Shown: positions 45,741-54,741 of the stretch, one piece after another | How the letters are laid out: each line of letters begins with the position of its first letter | How positions within the stretch are numbered: the first letter of the stretch is position 1 | Source: Chelatococcus caeni | GTDB lineage: Bacteria > Pseudomonadota > Alphaproteobacteria > Rhizobiales > Beijerinckiaceae | Direction of reading: 5' to 3' | Length of the DNA: 64,000 nt | Assembly (NCBI RefSeq): GCF_014196925.1 | Contig: NZ_JACIEN010000003.1 | Span: forward strand, 372,001-436,000 | Notes under the pieces: model-generated | The model's database searches: none | Seen by the model: the letters and a program-made list of their open reading frames with translations, nothing else | Told to the model about the DNA's origin: nothing | Program-made: the position numbers and the translations under genes

Positions 45741-46445
45741 TCAGGATCGTCGCGGAATCTCGAGGCCCCTCTGCACGGCAGGACGCGCGAGGCCCCGCTC
45801 GAGCCAGGCCGGCACATGTTTCAGCCCGCTGAAGCCGACGAGGTCGCCTGCGCCGTAGAAGCCGATGAGGTTGCGCACCCACCCGAGCATGGAAATGTCG
45901 GCGATGCTGTACTCCTCGCCCATGATCCACGAGCGGCCGTCGAGCCGGGCCTCGAGGATACCGAGCAGGCGCTTCGATTCATGGACGTAGCGCTCGAGCG
46001 GGCGCTTGTCGGCGATCTCCCGGCCGGCGAACTTGTGGAAGTAGCCGACCTGTCCGAACATCGGCCCGATGGCGGCCATCTGGAAGAAGACCCACGCGAT
46101 GGTTTCCCAGCGCCGCGCCGGGTCCTGCGGCAGGAACTGCCCCGTCTTCTCGGCGAGATAGAGCAGGATCGCACCGGATTCGAACAGGCCGAGCGGCGCC
46201 CCACCGGGGCCGTCCGGATCGATGATCGCCGGGATCTTGCCGTTGGGATTGAGCGACAGGAACTCCGGTGTCCGCGTCCCGTCGGCGCCGAACTCGATGG
46301 CGTGCGCCTCGTAGGGAAGCCCGGTCTCCTCCAGCATGATGGATACCTTCACCCCGTTCGGCGTCGGCACGGAATAGAGCTGCAGGCGCTCGGGGTGAGC
46401 GGCGGGCCAACGTTTCGTGATCGGGAAAGCGGACAGATCCGGCAT
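45741..46445 (-). CDS. Glutathione S-transferase family protein, Nu/YfcG-like
   Basis: This 234-residue GST has a thioredoxin-like N-terminal domain (LQLYSVPTPNGVKVSIMLEE, then FLSLNPNGKIPAIID and the glutathione-binding ESGAILLYLAEK) and a helical C-terminal domain (FFQMAAIGPMFGQVGYFHKFA, SIADISMLGWVRN). The TPNG motif in place of a Ser/Cys active site and the QVGYFHKFA helix match the Nu-class disulfide-bond reductases YfcG and YghU. ATG 46445 follows GGAG at a suitable distance; the longer TTG start was rejected. Confidence 0.9.
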   Translation of the reverse strand: MPDLSAFPITKRWPAAHPERLQLYSVPTPNGVKVSIMLEETGLPYEAHAIEFGADGTRTPEFLSLNPNGKIPAIIDPDGPGGAPLGLFESGAILLYLAEKTGQFLPQDPARRWETIAWVFFQMAAIGPMFGQVGYFHKFAGREIADKRPLERYVHESKRLLGILEARLDGRSWIMGEEYSIADISMLGWVRNLIGFYGAGDLVGFSGLKHVPAWLERGLARPAVQRGLEIPRRS

Positions 46446-46698
46446 CGAGGGCTCCAACGGCAGCGGGCATGGGCCGCAACGGTAGCCGATGGGCGACGGC
46501 GCTCAAGCCCCGCCGCAGCCATGAGCGAAGGGTCGCCGGCGTATGCGCGGCAGGGAATTGCTGGCCGGCACGTCAGGCGCTATCCGCAGTGATCCGCGAT
46601 TGCACGGGTAGAGGACGAATCACGATGCCCCCGACGGTCTTTCCGCTGAGGCAGCCGCGCCCGCCGGTCGGTGAACGGCTGCCCGGGGGGCGACGCGC

Positions 46699-47622
46699 GT
46701 GACCGGCACGGTCGCACTCGCCCTCATCCCCGTGGCCCTCATGATCGCCCTCGGCTACGGGCTGCGCCGTTCCGGCTTCATCGCCGAGGCCTTCTGGCCG
46801 CAGGCCGAGCGGCTCTGCTATTTCGTGCTCCTGCCGGCCCTGTTCCTCAACGGCCTCGCGACGGCGGACATTGACGCCCTGCCCGTGCGGGAACTGGCGC
46901 TCGTGCTCGTCGGCGCCACCGTCACGGTGGCCCTCGTCGTCGTCCTCGCCCGCCCCCTGTTCCGCACCGACGGCGCCGCCTTCACCTCGATCTTCCAGGG
47001 CAGCATCCGCTTCAACAACTACATCGGGGTGAGCCTCGCCGCCGGGATCTTCGGCGCGCCGGGCATCGCGCTGGCCGCCGTGTGCAATGCGGCCATCGTG
47101 CCCACGGTCAATCTTCTGTGCATCCTCGTCTTCGCGCGGTTCGGCACGGCGCGGGTCGCGGCCCTCGGCGTCCTGCGGCTGATTGTCACGAACCCGCTGG
47201 TCGTCGCCTGCCTCGGCGGCATTCTGCTGCAGTGGCTCGGCGTGCGCCCGCCGGCCGGGATCGAGCCGGCGCTGCGCGCCCTCGGCGCCGCCTCCATGCC
47301 GCTCGGCCTCCTGTGCGTCGGCGCGGCGCTCGACTTCGGCGCGGCCCGCTCCTGGATCGGCCCGGTCGCCGCCTCTTCCGTGGCAAAATTCCTTGTCATG
47401 CCAATGGTGACGCTGCTGGCCGTGCGGCTCACCGGCCTCGGCGCACCGGCTGCGACCATCGCGCTGATGTTCCAGGCGCTGCCGACCGCCTCCTCCTCCT
47501 ACATCCTCGCCCGGCAGCTCGGCGGCGACGCGCCGCTGATGGCCGGGATCACCGCCACGCAGACCGTGCTCGCAGCCTTCGCCATCCCGGCGGCACTCGC
47601 CCTCACGGCGCTCATCCCCTGA
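46699..47622 (+). CDS. AEC-family (auxin efflux carrier-like) transporter
   Basis: This inner-membrane carrier of 307 residues has about ten hydrophobic helices in two inverted halves. Family features include LGYGLRRSGFI after the first helix, LLPALFLNGLA, FQGSIRFNNYIGVSLAAGIFG and the C-terminal ALMFQALPTASSSYILARQLGGD. Such carriers move small carboxylates or related solutes; the direction and substrate here are unknown. The start is GTG. It stands alone between the GST and the prkA operon. Confidence 0.9.
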   Translation: MTGTVALALIPVALMIALGYGLRRSGFIAEAFWPQAERLCYFVLLPALFLNGLATADIDALPVRELALVLVGATVTVALVVVLARPLFRTDGAAFTSIFQGSIRFNNYIGVSLAAGIFGAPGIALAAVCNAAIVPTVNLLCILVFARFGTARVAALGVLRLIVTNPLVVACLGGILLQWLGVRPPAGIEPALRALGAASMPLGLLCVGAALDFGAARSWIGPVAASSVAKFLVMPMVTLLAVRLTGLGAPAATIALMFQALPTASSSYILARQLGGDAPLMAGITATQTVLAAFAIPAALALTALIP

Positions 47623-47797
47623 TCGGCGGCAGGGCTTCCGATCACATTCTGGAAGAGAACAATTTCAGAAGGGCGGCGGAGCCCTATATTATTCTCAGGT
47701 GAGTCGGCAATCGATCGTTCCGGAGGTGTGATGTGACAGCCCGAAGGTGACTGCTGGGGCGCCTGTCGTGCCCATTCCCAAAGGGTTCTGCCCCAAG

Positions 47798-47822
47798 GGA
47801 ACCGTGGGTGCGCAAAATGGTT
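47798..47822 (+). promoter_or_regulatory. EcfG-like general stress promoter upstream of prkA
   Basis: GGAAC (47798-47802) is followed after 16 nt by GGTT (47819-47822), close to the alphaproteobacterial EcfG consensus GGAAC-N16/17-CGTT with one mismatch. It would start transcription about 60 bp before prkA. Control by EcfG would match the RpoS control of the same operon in Escherichia coli. Confidence 0.4.
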
Positions 47823-47887
47823 CACTCCGAGAGCAGGAGCCGATGGCCATCCCGTCGCAATGACCGGGCCTGCCGCGGGAGAGCACT

Positions 47888-49837
47888 ATGCAAAGGAGAG
47901 AATCGGACGTCTTCGATCTGTTTTCGGAGATTTATAAAAGTACGGCGCAGGAGGAGATGAGTCTCCAAGACTATCTTCTCGCGTGCCGTGATGACAAAAG
48001 CATGTACGCCACCGCTCAGGAGCGGATGGTTGATGCCATCGGAGAACCGACGCTCGTCGATACGAGTGCCGACGAACGCCTCGGCCGGATATTCTCCAAC
48101 AGAACGATCAAGATTTATCCGACTTTCGCCGATTTCTACGGCATGGAAGACACGATCGAGCGGATCGTGGGCTACTTTCGCTATGCCGCGCAGGGGCTCG
48201 AGGAACGCAAGCAGATCCTCTACCTGCTCGGTCCTGTCGGCGGCGGCAAATCGTCGCTCGCCGAGCAGTTGAAGAAGTTGATGGAGCAACGCCCCATCTA
48301 CACGCTGGCGATCAACGGCACCGTCAGCCCGATCTTCGAATCGCCGCTCGGCCTGTTTCATCCCGAGCGCATGGCAGACCTTCTGGAGGACAAGTACGGC
48401 ATCGCCCGAAGGCGCCTGACCGGCCTCATCTCGCCCTGGGCGGCGAAGCGCCTCGACGAGGTCGGGGGCGACATCTCGAAGTTCAGTGTCGTCAGGCTGA
48501 TGCCCTCGCGCCTGCGACAGATCGCCATCGCCAAGACCGAGCCCGGCGACGAGAACAACCAGGACGTATCCTCGCTCGTCGGCAAGGTCGACATCCGCCA
48601 GCTCGAGAACTACAGCCAGTCGGATCCTGACGCCTATTCCTACAGCGGCGGCCTCAACCGCACGACGCAGGGGCTGCTCGAGTTCGTCGAGATGTTCAAG
48701 GCCCCCATCAAGGTGCTGCATCCGCTGCTGACGGCGACCCAGGAGGGCAACTACAACGGCACGGAGAACTTCGGGGCCTTCCCCTACCAGGGCATCGTCC
48801 TCGCCCATTCCAACGAATCGGAATGGCTGCAGTTCAAGAACAACAAGAACAACGAGGCCTTCCTCGACCGCATCCTGGTGGTCAAGGTGCCCTATTGCCT
48901 GCGCGTGACCGAGGAGCGGCAGATCTATGACAAGCTGCTGCGCGAGAGCGCGCTTGCCAAGGCACCCTGCGCACCGGAGGTTCTGGAGATCCTGAGCCGC
49001 TTCACCGTCTCGACCCGGCTCGCGGAGCACGAGAACTCGCCGCTCTATACCAAGATGCGGGTCTATGACGGCGAGAACCTGAAGGACATCGACCCCAAGG
49101 CGAAGCCCGTGCAGGAATACCGCGACGCCGCCGGCGTCGACGAGGGCATGACCGGGGTGAGCACGCGCTTTGCCTTCAAGGTCCTGTCCGAGACCTTCAA
49201 CTACGACACCAAGGAGGTCGCGGCCGACCCCGTCCATCTCATGTACATCCTCGAGCAGGCCATCAAGCGCGAGCAGTTCCCGAAGGAGACCGAGACCGCC
49301 TATCTCGACTTCATCAAATCCGAGCTCGCCTCGCGCTATGCCGAGTTCATCGGCCACGAGATCCAGAAGGCCTATCTCGAATCCTACAGCGAATACGGCC
49401 AGAACCTGTTCGACCGCTATATCGCCTATGCCGACGCCTGGCTGGAGAACCAGGACTTCAAGGACCCCGACACGGGGCAGATCCTCAACCGCGAGATCCT
49501 CGACAGCGAGCTGTCGCAGATCGAGAAACCGGCAGGCATCGCCAACCCGAAGGACTTCCGCAACGAGGTGGTCAAGTTCACGCTGCGCGCCCGGGCCAGG
49601 AACCACGGCCGCAATCCCGCGTGGACGAGCTACGAGAAGCTGCGCGAGGTCATCGAGAAGCGCATGTTCGCCCAGGTGGAGGACCTGCTGCCGGTGATCA
49701 GCTTCGGCTCCAAGAAGGACAGTGCCACGGAGAAGCAGCACGACGAGTTCGTGCATCGCATGGTCGACCGTGGCTATACCAGGCGGCAGGTCCGGCGCCT
49801 CGTCGACTGGTACATGCGTGTCAACAAGGCGGGATGA
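47888..49837 (+). CDS. prkA: PrkA-family serine protein kinase/AAA protein
   Basis: PrkA (YeaG) is a stress and stationary-phase protein with an AAA+ ATPase module and a kinase-like C-terminal part. The 649-residue product is of full length, with Walker A GPVGGGKS at 115-122, TYNGTENFGAF-type sequence (here NYNGTENFGAFPYQG) and a conserved C-terminal domain ending ARNHGRNPAWTSYEKLREV. It is first in the operon with yeaH and spoVR, the set conserved from enterobacteria to alphaproteobacteria. The start MQRRESDVFDLFSEIY follows CAAAGGAGAG-like sequence. Expression is probably under general stress control. Confidence 0.96.
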   Translation: MQRRESDVFDLFSEIYKSTAQEEMSLQDYLLACRDDKSMYATAQERMVDAIGEPTLVDTSADERLGRIFSNRTIKIYPTFADFYGMEDTIERIVGYFRYAAQGLEERKQILYLLGPVGGGKSSLAEQLKKLMEQRPIYTLAINGTVSPIFESPLGLFHPERMADLLEDKYGIARRRLTGLISPWAAKRLDEVGGDISKFSVVRLMPSRLRQIAIAKTEPGDENNQDVSSLVGKVDIRQLENYSQSDPDAYSYSGGLNRTTQGLLEFVEMFKAPIKVLHPLLTATQEGNYNGTENFGAFPYQGIVLAHSNESEWLQFKNNKNNEAFLDRILVVKVPYCLRVTEERQIYDKLLRESALAKAPCAPEVLEILSRFTVSTRLAEHENSPLYTKMRVYDGENLKDIDPKAKPVQEYRDAAGVDEGMTGVSTRFAFKVLSETFNYDTKEVAADPVHLMYILEQAIKREQFPKETETAYLDFIKSELASRYAEFIGHEIQKAYLESYSEYGQNLFDRYIAYADAWLENQDFKDPDTGQILNREILDSELSQIEKPAGIANPKDFRNEVVKFTLRARARNHGRNPAWTSYEKLREVIEKRMFAQVEDLLPVISFGSKKDSATEKQHDEFVHRMVDRGYTRRQVRRLVDWYMRVNKAG

Positions 49838-49861
49838 GGCGCCAATGGGCGAGGTCAGCGG

Positions 49862-51175
49862 ATGCCGAACTTCATCGATCGCCGCCTCAACCCGAAGGAC
49901 AAGAGCCTCGGGAACAGGCGGCGCTTCCTGCGGCGTGCCCACGAAGAGCTGAAGCGGGTCGTCAAGGAGCGGATCAGGGCGGGCAAGATCGCGGATGTCG
50001 ATGCCGAGCAGGGCGTGCCAATGCCCGCGCGCGGCACGGATGAACCGACCTTCCAGCCCGCCCGCACCAGCGGGCAGCGGCAATATATCCTGCCGGGAAA
50101 CAAGGAGTTCACGCCGGGCGATCGGATTCCGAAGCCCGGCGGAGGAGCAGGCGGTGCCGGCTCCCGCGCTGGCCGCGGCCAGGCGGAGGACGACTTCCAG
50201 TTCGTGCTCTCGCGCGAGGAGGTGCTCGACCTGTTCTTCGAGGACCTCGAGCTGCCCGACATGATCAAGCTCTCCCTGAAGGAAACCGTGTCCTACAAGC
50301 CGCGCCGGGCGGGCTTCGCGACGAGCGGCGCGCCGACGAACATCAATGTCGGGCGCACCATGCGCAACAGCTACGGCCGCCGCATCGCCCTGCACCGGCC
50401 GCGCCGCGGGGATATCGAAGCCCTCGCTAAGGAGATCGCGACGCTCGAGGCCACGCCTCCCGCGCCGGGCAGCGGCCAGCGGCTCGAGGAGCTGCACGGA
50501 GAGCTGGAGCGGCTGGAACGCCGGCGCCGGCGCATCCCTTATGTCGATCCCGTCGACATCCGCTACAACCGCTTCGAGCCGCAGCCGCTGCCGAACGCCA
50601 ATGCGGTAATGTTCTGCCTCATGGACGTGTCGAGCTCCATGGGCGAGCGGGAGAAGGACCTCGCCAAGCGCTTCTTCGTGCTGCTGCACCTCTTCCTCAA
50701 GCGCCGCTACGACCGCATCGACATCGTCTTCATCCGCCACACGGACGAGGCGCGGGAGGTCGACGAGGACACCTTCTTCTATTCCACCCAGAGCGGCGGC
50801 ACCGTGGTCTCGACCGCCCTCGAGGAGATGCAGCGCATCATCGAGGAGCGCTACCCGGCCCGGGACTGGAACATCTACGCCGCCCAGGCCTCGGACGGCG
50901 ACAACATCGCCGGCGATTCCGAGCGCTGCTCGTCCCTGCTCAATGGGCCGCTGATGCGCCTCTGCCAGTACTACGCCTATGTCGAGATCATCGACGAGCG
51001 CGAGACCGAGATCTTCGGCGCGACCGACAACGGCACCTCGCTCTGGCGGGCCTACCGCACGGTGAACGAGGCATGGCCGAACTTCCAGATGACGCGGATC
51101 GCCCGGCCGGCCGATATCTACCCGGTCTTCCGCAAGCTCTTCGCCCGCCAGCCCACGACGCAGCAGCGCAAGTGA
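49862..51175 (+). CDS. yeaH: YeaH/YhbH family protein with VWA-like domain
   Basis: This 437-residue protein has an N-terminal basic region (FIDRRLNPKDKSLGNRRRFLRR), a charged middle part with a Gly-rich linker near 85-105, and a C-terminal von Willebrand A-like domain (about 245-430) with the metal-site motif MDVSSSMGEREKDLAKRFF. YeaH is the constant partner of PrkA and SpoVR. Together they form a complex-like stress module whose biochemical role is not settled. It lies 24 bp after prkA and 12 bp before spoVR, so all three genes are cotranscribed. Confidence 0.94.
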   Translation: MPNFIDRRLNPKDKSLGNRRRFLRRAHEELKRVVKERIRAGKIADVDAEQGVPMPARGTDEPTFQPARTSGQRQYILPGNKEFTPGDRIPKPGGGAGGAGSRAGRGQAEDDFQFVLSREEVLDLFFEDLELPDMIKLSLKETVSYKPRRAGFATSGAPTNINVGRTMRNSYGRRIALHRPRRGDIEALAKEIATLEATPPAPGSGQRLEELHGELERLERRRRRIPYVDPVDIRYNRFEPQPLPNANAVMFCLMDVSSSMGEREKDLAKRFFVLLHLFLKRRYDRIDIVFIRHTDEAREVDEDTFFYSTQSGGTVVSTALEEMQRIIEERYPARDWNIYAAQASDGDNIAGDSERCSSLLNGPLMRLCQYYAYVEIIDERETEIFGATDNGTSLWRAYRTVNEAWPNFQMTRIARPADIYPVFRKLFARQPTTQQRK

Positions 51176-51187
51176 ACGGGGATCGGG

Positions 51188-52744
51188 ATGACGAAACGGC
51201 CAGCCTCACCGCTCCTCTTTTCCGGCTCCGACTGGAACTTCGCCACCCTCTCGCGCACCTACGAAGCCATCGAGACCATCGCTCTCGAGGAGCTCCAGCT
51301 CGACGTCTACCCCAACCAGATCGAGATCATCTCCTCCGAGCAGATGCTCGACGCCTATTCTTCGGTGGGTATGCCGCTGATGTACCAGCACTGGTCCTTC
51401 GGCAAGCGCTTCGTCTTCGAGGACCATCTCTATCGCAAGGGGCTGCGCGGCCTCGCCTACGAGCTCGTCATCAACTCCAATCCCTGCATCAGCTACCTGA
51501 TGGAGGAGAACACCATGGCCATCCAGGCCCTGGTGACGGCGCATGCCGCCTTTGGGCACAACCACTTCTTCAAGAACAACTATCTCTTCCGGCAGTGGAC
51601 CGACGCCAACGCCATCCTCGGCTACATGGAATTCGCCAAGAAATACGTGACGAAGTGCGAGGAGCGCCACGGCACCGCCGCCGTCGAGGAGATCCTCGAT
51701 TCCGCCCACGCCATCATGGATCAGGGCGTCTTCCGCTACCGCCGCCCGCCGCGCCTCTCCTCGGAGAAGGAGCGCGAGCGCGCCCGCGAGCGGCTGGAAT
51801 ACGAGGAGCAGACCTACAACGACCTGTGGCGGACACTCCCCTCCTCGACCGATGCCAGCGACGAGGACGGCGCCTCCAAGGCCGAGCGCGACGCGGCAGA
51901 GCGCAAGAAGGCCCTCAACCTGCCGGAGGAAAACCTTCTCTATTTCCTCGAGAAGAACAGCCTCATCCTGGAGCCGTGGCAACGCGAGATCCTGCGCATC
52001 GTGCGCGTCATCGCCCAGTATTTCTATCCACAACGCCAGACGAAGGTGATGAACGAGGGCTGCGCCACCTTCGTCCACTACTTCATCATGAACCGCCTCT
52101 ATGATCAGGGGAAGATCAACGAGGGCACGATGCTGGAGGTTTTGCAAAGCCACTCCAACGTCGTCTTCCAACCCGATTTCGACGACCCGCGCTTTTCCGG
52201 CATCAACCCCTATGCCTTGGGCTTTGCCCTGATGCAGGACATCGAGCGCATCGCGACGGAGCCGACCGCGGAGGACAGGGACTGGTTTCCCGATCTCGCC
52301 GGCAGCGGCGACTGGCGCGCCACGCTGATCGACGCCTGGGCCAACCACCGGGACGAATCCTTCATCCTGCAATATCTGAGCCCGGCGCTGATCCGGAAGT
52401 TCCGGCTGTTCCTGCTGTCCGACAGGGCGGGCGACAATTTCTGCGAGGTGACGTCCATCCACAATGAGCGCGGCTATGAAGCCGTGCGCACCGCCCTCGC
52501 CCGCAATTACGAGACCGGCGCCAATCTGCCCGACATCCAGGTGGTCGACGTCGACCTGCTCGGTAACCGGCACCTGCGGCTCGCCCATTACATCAAGAAC
52601 GGCGTCCTCCTCGAGGAGGAGAAGCGCGATGCCACGCTGCGCCACGTGCGCCGGCTGTGGGGCTACGACGTCAGCCTCGCGGGCGTCGATGCCGCGACGG
52701 GCGAAACCCGCTACGAGCGTTCGACGGCGCAATTGTCCGAATAG
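51188..52744 (+). CDS. spoVR: SpoVR family protein (YcgB-like)
   Basis: This 518-residue cytoplasmic protein begins its conserved part with SDWNFATLSRTYEAIE and contains YPNQIEIISSEQMLDAYSSVGMP, MYQHWSFGKRF, LAYELVINSNPCISYLMEENT and NEGCATFVHYFIMNRL, diagnostic of SpoVR/YcgB. The family name comes from a Bacillus spore-cortex gene, but in Gram-negative bacteria it works with PrkA and YeaH in starvation or stress responses. It is last of the three-gene operon. The reading frame is intact and of normal length. Confidence 0.95.
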   Translation: MTKRPASPLLFSGSDWNFATLSRTYEAIETIALEELQLDVYPNQIEIISSEQMLDAYSSVGMPLMYQHWSFGKRFVFEDHLYRKGLRGLAYELVINSNPCISYLMEENTMAIQALVTAHAAFGHNHFFKNNYLFRQWTDANAILGYMEFAKKYVTKCEERHGTAAVEEILDSAHAIMDQGVFRYRRPPRLSSEKERERARERLEYEEQTYNDLWRTLPSSTDASDEDGASKAERDAAERKKALNLPEENLLYFLEKNSLILEPWQREILRIVRVIAQYFYPQRQTKVMNEGCATFVHYFIMNRLYDQGKINEGTMLEVLQSHSNVVFQPDFDDPRFSGINPYALGFALMQDIERIATEPTAEDRDWFPDLAGSGDWRATLIDAWANHRDESFILQYLSPALIRKFRLFLLSDRAGDNFCEVTSIHNERGYEAVRTALARNYETGANLPDIQVVDVDLLGNRHLRLAHYIKNGVLLEEEKRDATLRHVRRLWGYDVSLAGVDAATGETRYERSTAQLSE

Positions 52745-52750
52745 GCGACC

Positions 52751-53632
52751 TCATTGCGCGAAGAGGTGTCGCGCCATGAAGTCGACGAAGACGCGCAATT
52801 TGGGCGACATGTATCGGCTCGACGGCCAAAGCAGCCGGAAGGTGCCTTCGTGCTCCGTGTGCTCGGCGAGCACCGCGCAGAGCCGCCCTTCGGCGAGCTG
52901 CCGGCGAATGGCGAAATCCGGCAGGCAGGCAATGCCGAGTCCGGCCTCCACCATCGCGATCAGCGGCTCGATGGTGTTGGCGACGGCCGCTACCGGAATT
53001 TCCGGATCCCCTGCGCCGCGCCGCAGCGGCCAGGGCTCGAGCTTGCCGCTCGTCGCATAGCGATGGTGCAGGCAGGCATGGCCGGCGAGATCCGCGGGCG
53101 TGCGCGGCGTGCCCCTTTGCGCAAGATAGCCGGGCGAGGCAACGAGCCCGAGCCGGAAGCCGCCCAGGACGCGCATCATCAGGCGGGAATCGCTCACCGC
53201 ACCGGCCCGTACCACCACGTCGAAGCCCTCCTCCACGACGTCGACCAGCCGGTCCGTGAAGTCGAGGTCGAGTTCGATGTCCGGATAGGCCTGCATGAAG
53301 GCCGTGAGCGTCGGCATCATCAGCATGCCGACGATGGGCAGGCTGACGCGCAGCTTCCCGCGCGGCGCGCCCTGCGTCTGCGCCAGCTCCAGCTCCGCCG
53401 CCTCGATCTCGCTGAAGATGCGGCGGCAACGCTCCAGGAAGAGCGCCCCCTCCGCCGTCAGCGTGACCGCGCGCGTCGAGCGATGCAGCAGGCGCACGCC
53501 AACCTTCTCCTCGAGCCGCGCGATCGCCTTGCCGATGGCGGACGAGGACACGCCGAGCTGCCGGCCGGCGACCGTGAAGCTGCGCGCCTCGGCGGCGCGA
53601 ACGAAGGCGTTGAAGGCGTGCAGGCTGTCCAT
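52751..53632 (-). CDS. LysR-type transcriptional regulator
   Basis: This 293-residue LTTR has the helix-turn-helix HAFNAFVRAAEARSFTVAGRQLGVSSSAIGKAIARLEE and an effector domain with GFDVVVRAGAVSDSRLMMRVL. It is divergent from the deacetylase gene with 137 bp between them and is probably its regulator. Its 3' end nearly touches the convergent spoVR stop (6-bp gap). Confidence 0.9.
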   Translation of the reverse strand: MDSLHAFNAFVRAAEARSFTVAGRQLGVSSSAIGKAIARLEEKVGVRLLHRSTRAVTLTAEGALFLERCRRIFSEIEAAELELAQTQGAPRGKLRVSLPIVGMLMMPTLTAFMQAYPDIELDLDFTDRLVDVVEEGFDVVVRAGAVSDSRLMMRVLGGFRLGLVASPGYLAQRGTPRTPADLAGHACLHHRYATSGKLEPWPLRRGAGDPEIPVAAVANTIEPLIAMVEAGLGIACLPDFAIRRQLAEGRLCAVLAEHTEHEGTFRLLWPSSRYMSPKLRVFVDFMARHLFAQ

Positions 53633-53769
53633 GGACGATCCTCGATTTCGGACATTCTAGTCCGATGTCTTCATCACTGAAGCCCAATTCTTCTCCTCCA
53701 CGAGCGCCGCTATCTCCCTTGCGACCGGCCGATGCGCGGCATCGGTCGAGACGAGCAAGGAGACCATCC

Positions 53770-54666
53770 ATGTCACAGGCTGCAGCGATCCCGCAGGAAC
53801 ACGGCCGCTTCCCCTATTCGGCCATCGTCGACCGCCCGCCCCTGCGCTGGCCGCACGGCGCGCGCGTCGCCGTCTGGGTCATCCCGAACATCGAACACTT
53901 CCTGTTCGATCGGCCGGGCGCGGCGATCGTGCCGGCCACGACCGCCTTCGTGCCCGACGTCCTCAACTATTCCTGGCGCGACTACGGCGTGCGCGTCGGC
54001 ATCTGGCGGCTGATGGAGGTCATGGAGCGGCACGGCATCCGCGGCACGGCCGCCCTCAACGCCGATGTCGTGCGCCACTATCCGCGCATCCTGGAAGCCG
54101 GCAAGACGCTCGGCTGGGAGTGGATGGGGCACGGCACCAACAACTCCACCATGATCAACGCCCAGTCCGAGGAGGAGGAGCGGCACCTCGTCACGACGGT
54201 GCTCGACGCCATCACCGAGGCCACGGGCACGCGGCCACGCGGCTGGCTGAGCCCGGGCCTGAGCGAAACCCACCGCACGCTCGACCTCCTCGCCGAGGCG
54301 GGGGTCGGCTACGTCGCCAACTGGGTCAACGACGAGCAGCCCTATCCCATGCGCGTCAGGAGCGGCAGCATGCTGTCGCTGCCCTACTCCGCCGAGATCA
54401 ACGACTACGCCGCCTTCATCGAGCGCGCCCAGACGGGCGAGGACTTCGCGCAGACCATCCGCGACCAGTTCGACGGGCTCTATGAGGATGGCGCCGTGAC
54501 CGGCCGGGTGATGGCCATCGCGCTGCACCCGTTCCTGATCGGCCATCCGCACCGCATGCGCGCTTTCGACAGGGCCCTCGCCCACATCACCTCGCGACAG
54601 GAGGTGTGGCTCGCCACCGGCAGCGAGATCGCCGACTGGTACGCGCAGCACCATCAGGCGCGTTGA
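53770..54666 (+). CDS. Polysaccharide deacetylase-fold protein, PuuE-like
   Basis: This 298-residue protein of the NodB-homology (carbohydrate esterase 4) fold lacks a signal peptide. The pattern FPYSAIVDRPPLRWPHGARVAVWV, TAALNADVVRHYPRIL, WEWMGHGTNNS and GWLSPGLSETHRTLDLL matches cytoplasmic members such as PuuE allantoinases, in which the metal site is partly altered. It more likely acts on a small amide than on a polymer. AAGGAG precedes the ATG at 7 bp. A LysR regulator is divergent, and an MFS carrier gene follows in convergent orientation. Confidence 0.85.
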   Translation: MSQAAAIPQEHGRFPYSAIVDRPPLRWPHGARVAVWVIPNIEHFLFDRPGAAIVPATTAFVPDVLNYSWRDYGVRVGIWRLMEVMERHGIRGTAALNADVVRHYPRILEAGKTLGWEWMGHGTNNSTMINAQSEEEERHLVTTVLDAITEATGTRPRGWLSPGLSETHRTLDLLAEAGVGYVANWVNDEQPYPMRVRSGSMLSLPYSAEINDYAAFIERAQTGEDFAQTIRDQFDGLYEDGAVTGRVMAIALHPFLIGHPHRMRAFDRALAHITSRQEVWLATGSEIADWYAQHHQAR

Positions 54667-54741
54667 CGGACACTCTTGCAGCCCGACAGGCGCCACCACC
54701 CTGCCCCGGGCGGTGGCGCTCCGCAGCGCCCACCAGCGACC

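Noticed and set aside
47822-50740. 972-codon minus-strand open frame opposite prkA and yeaH.
   Set aside because: It spans the gap between two real genes without interruption of character and shows no domain. Both sense genes are strongly conserved families.
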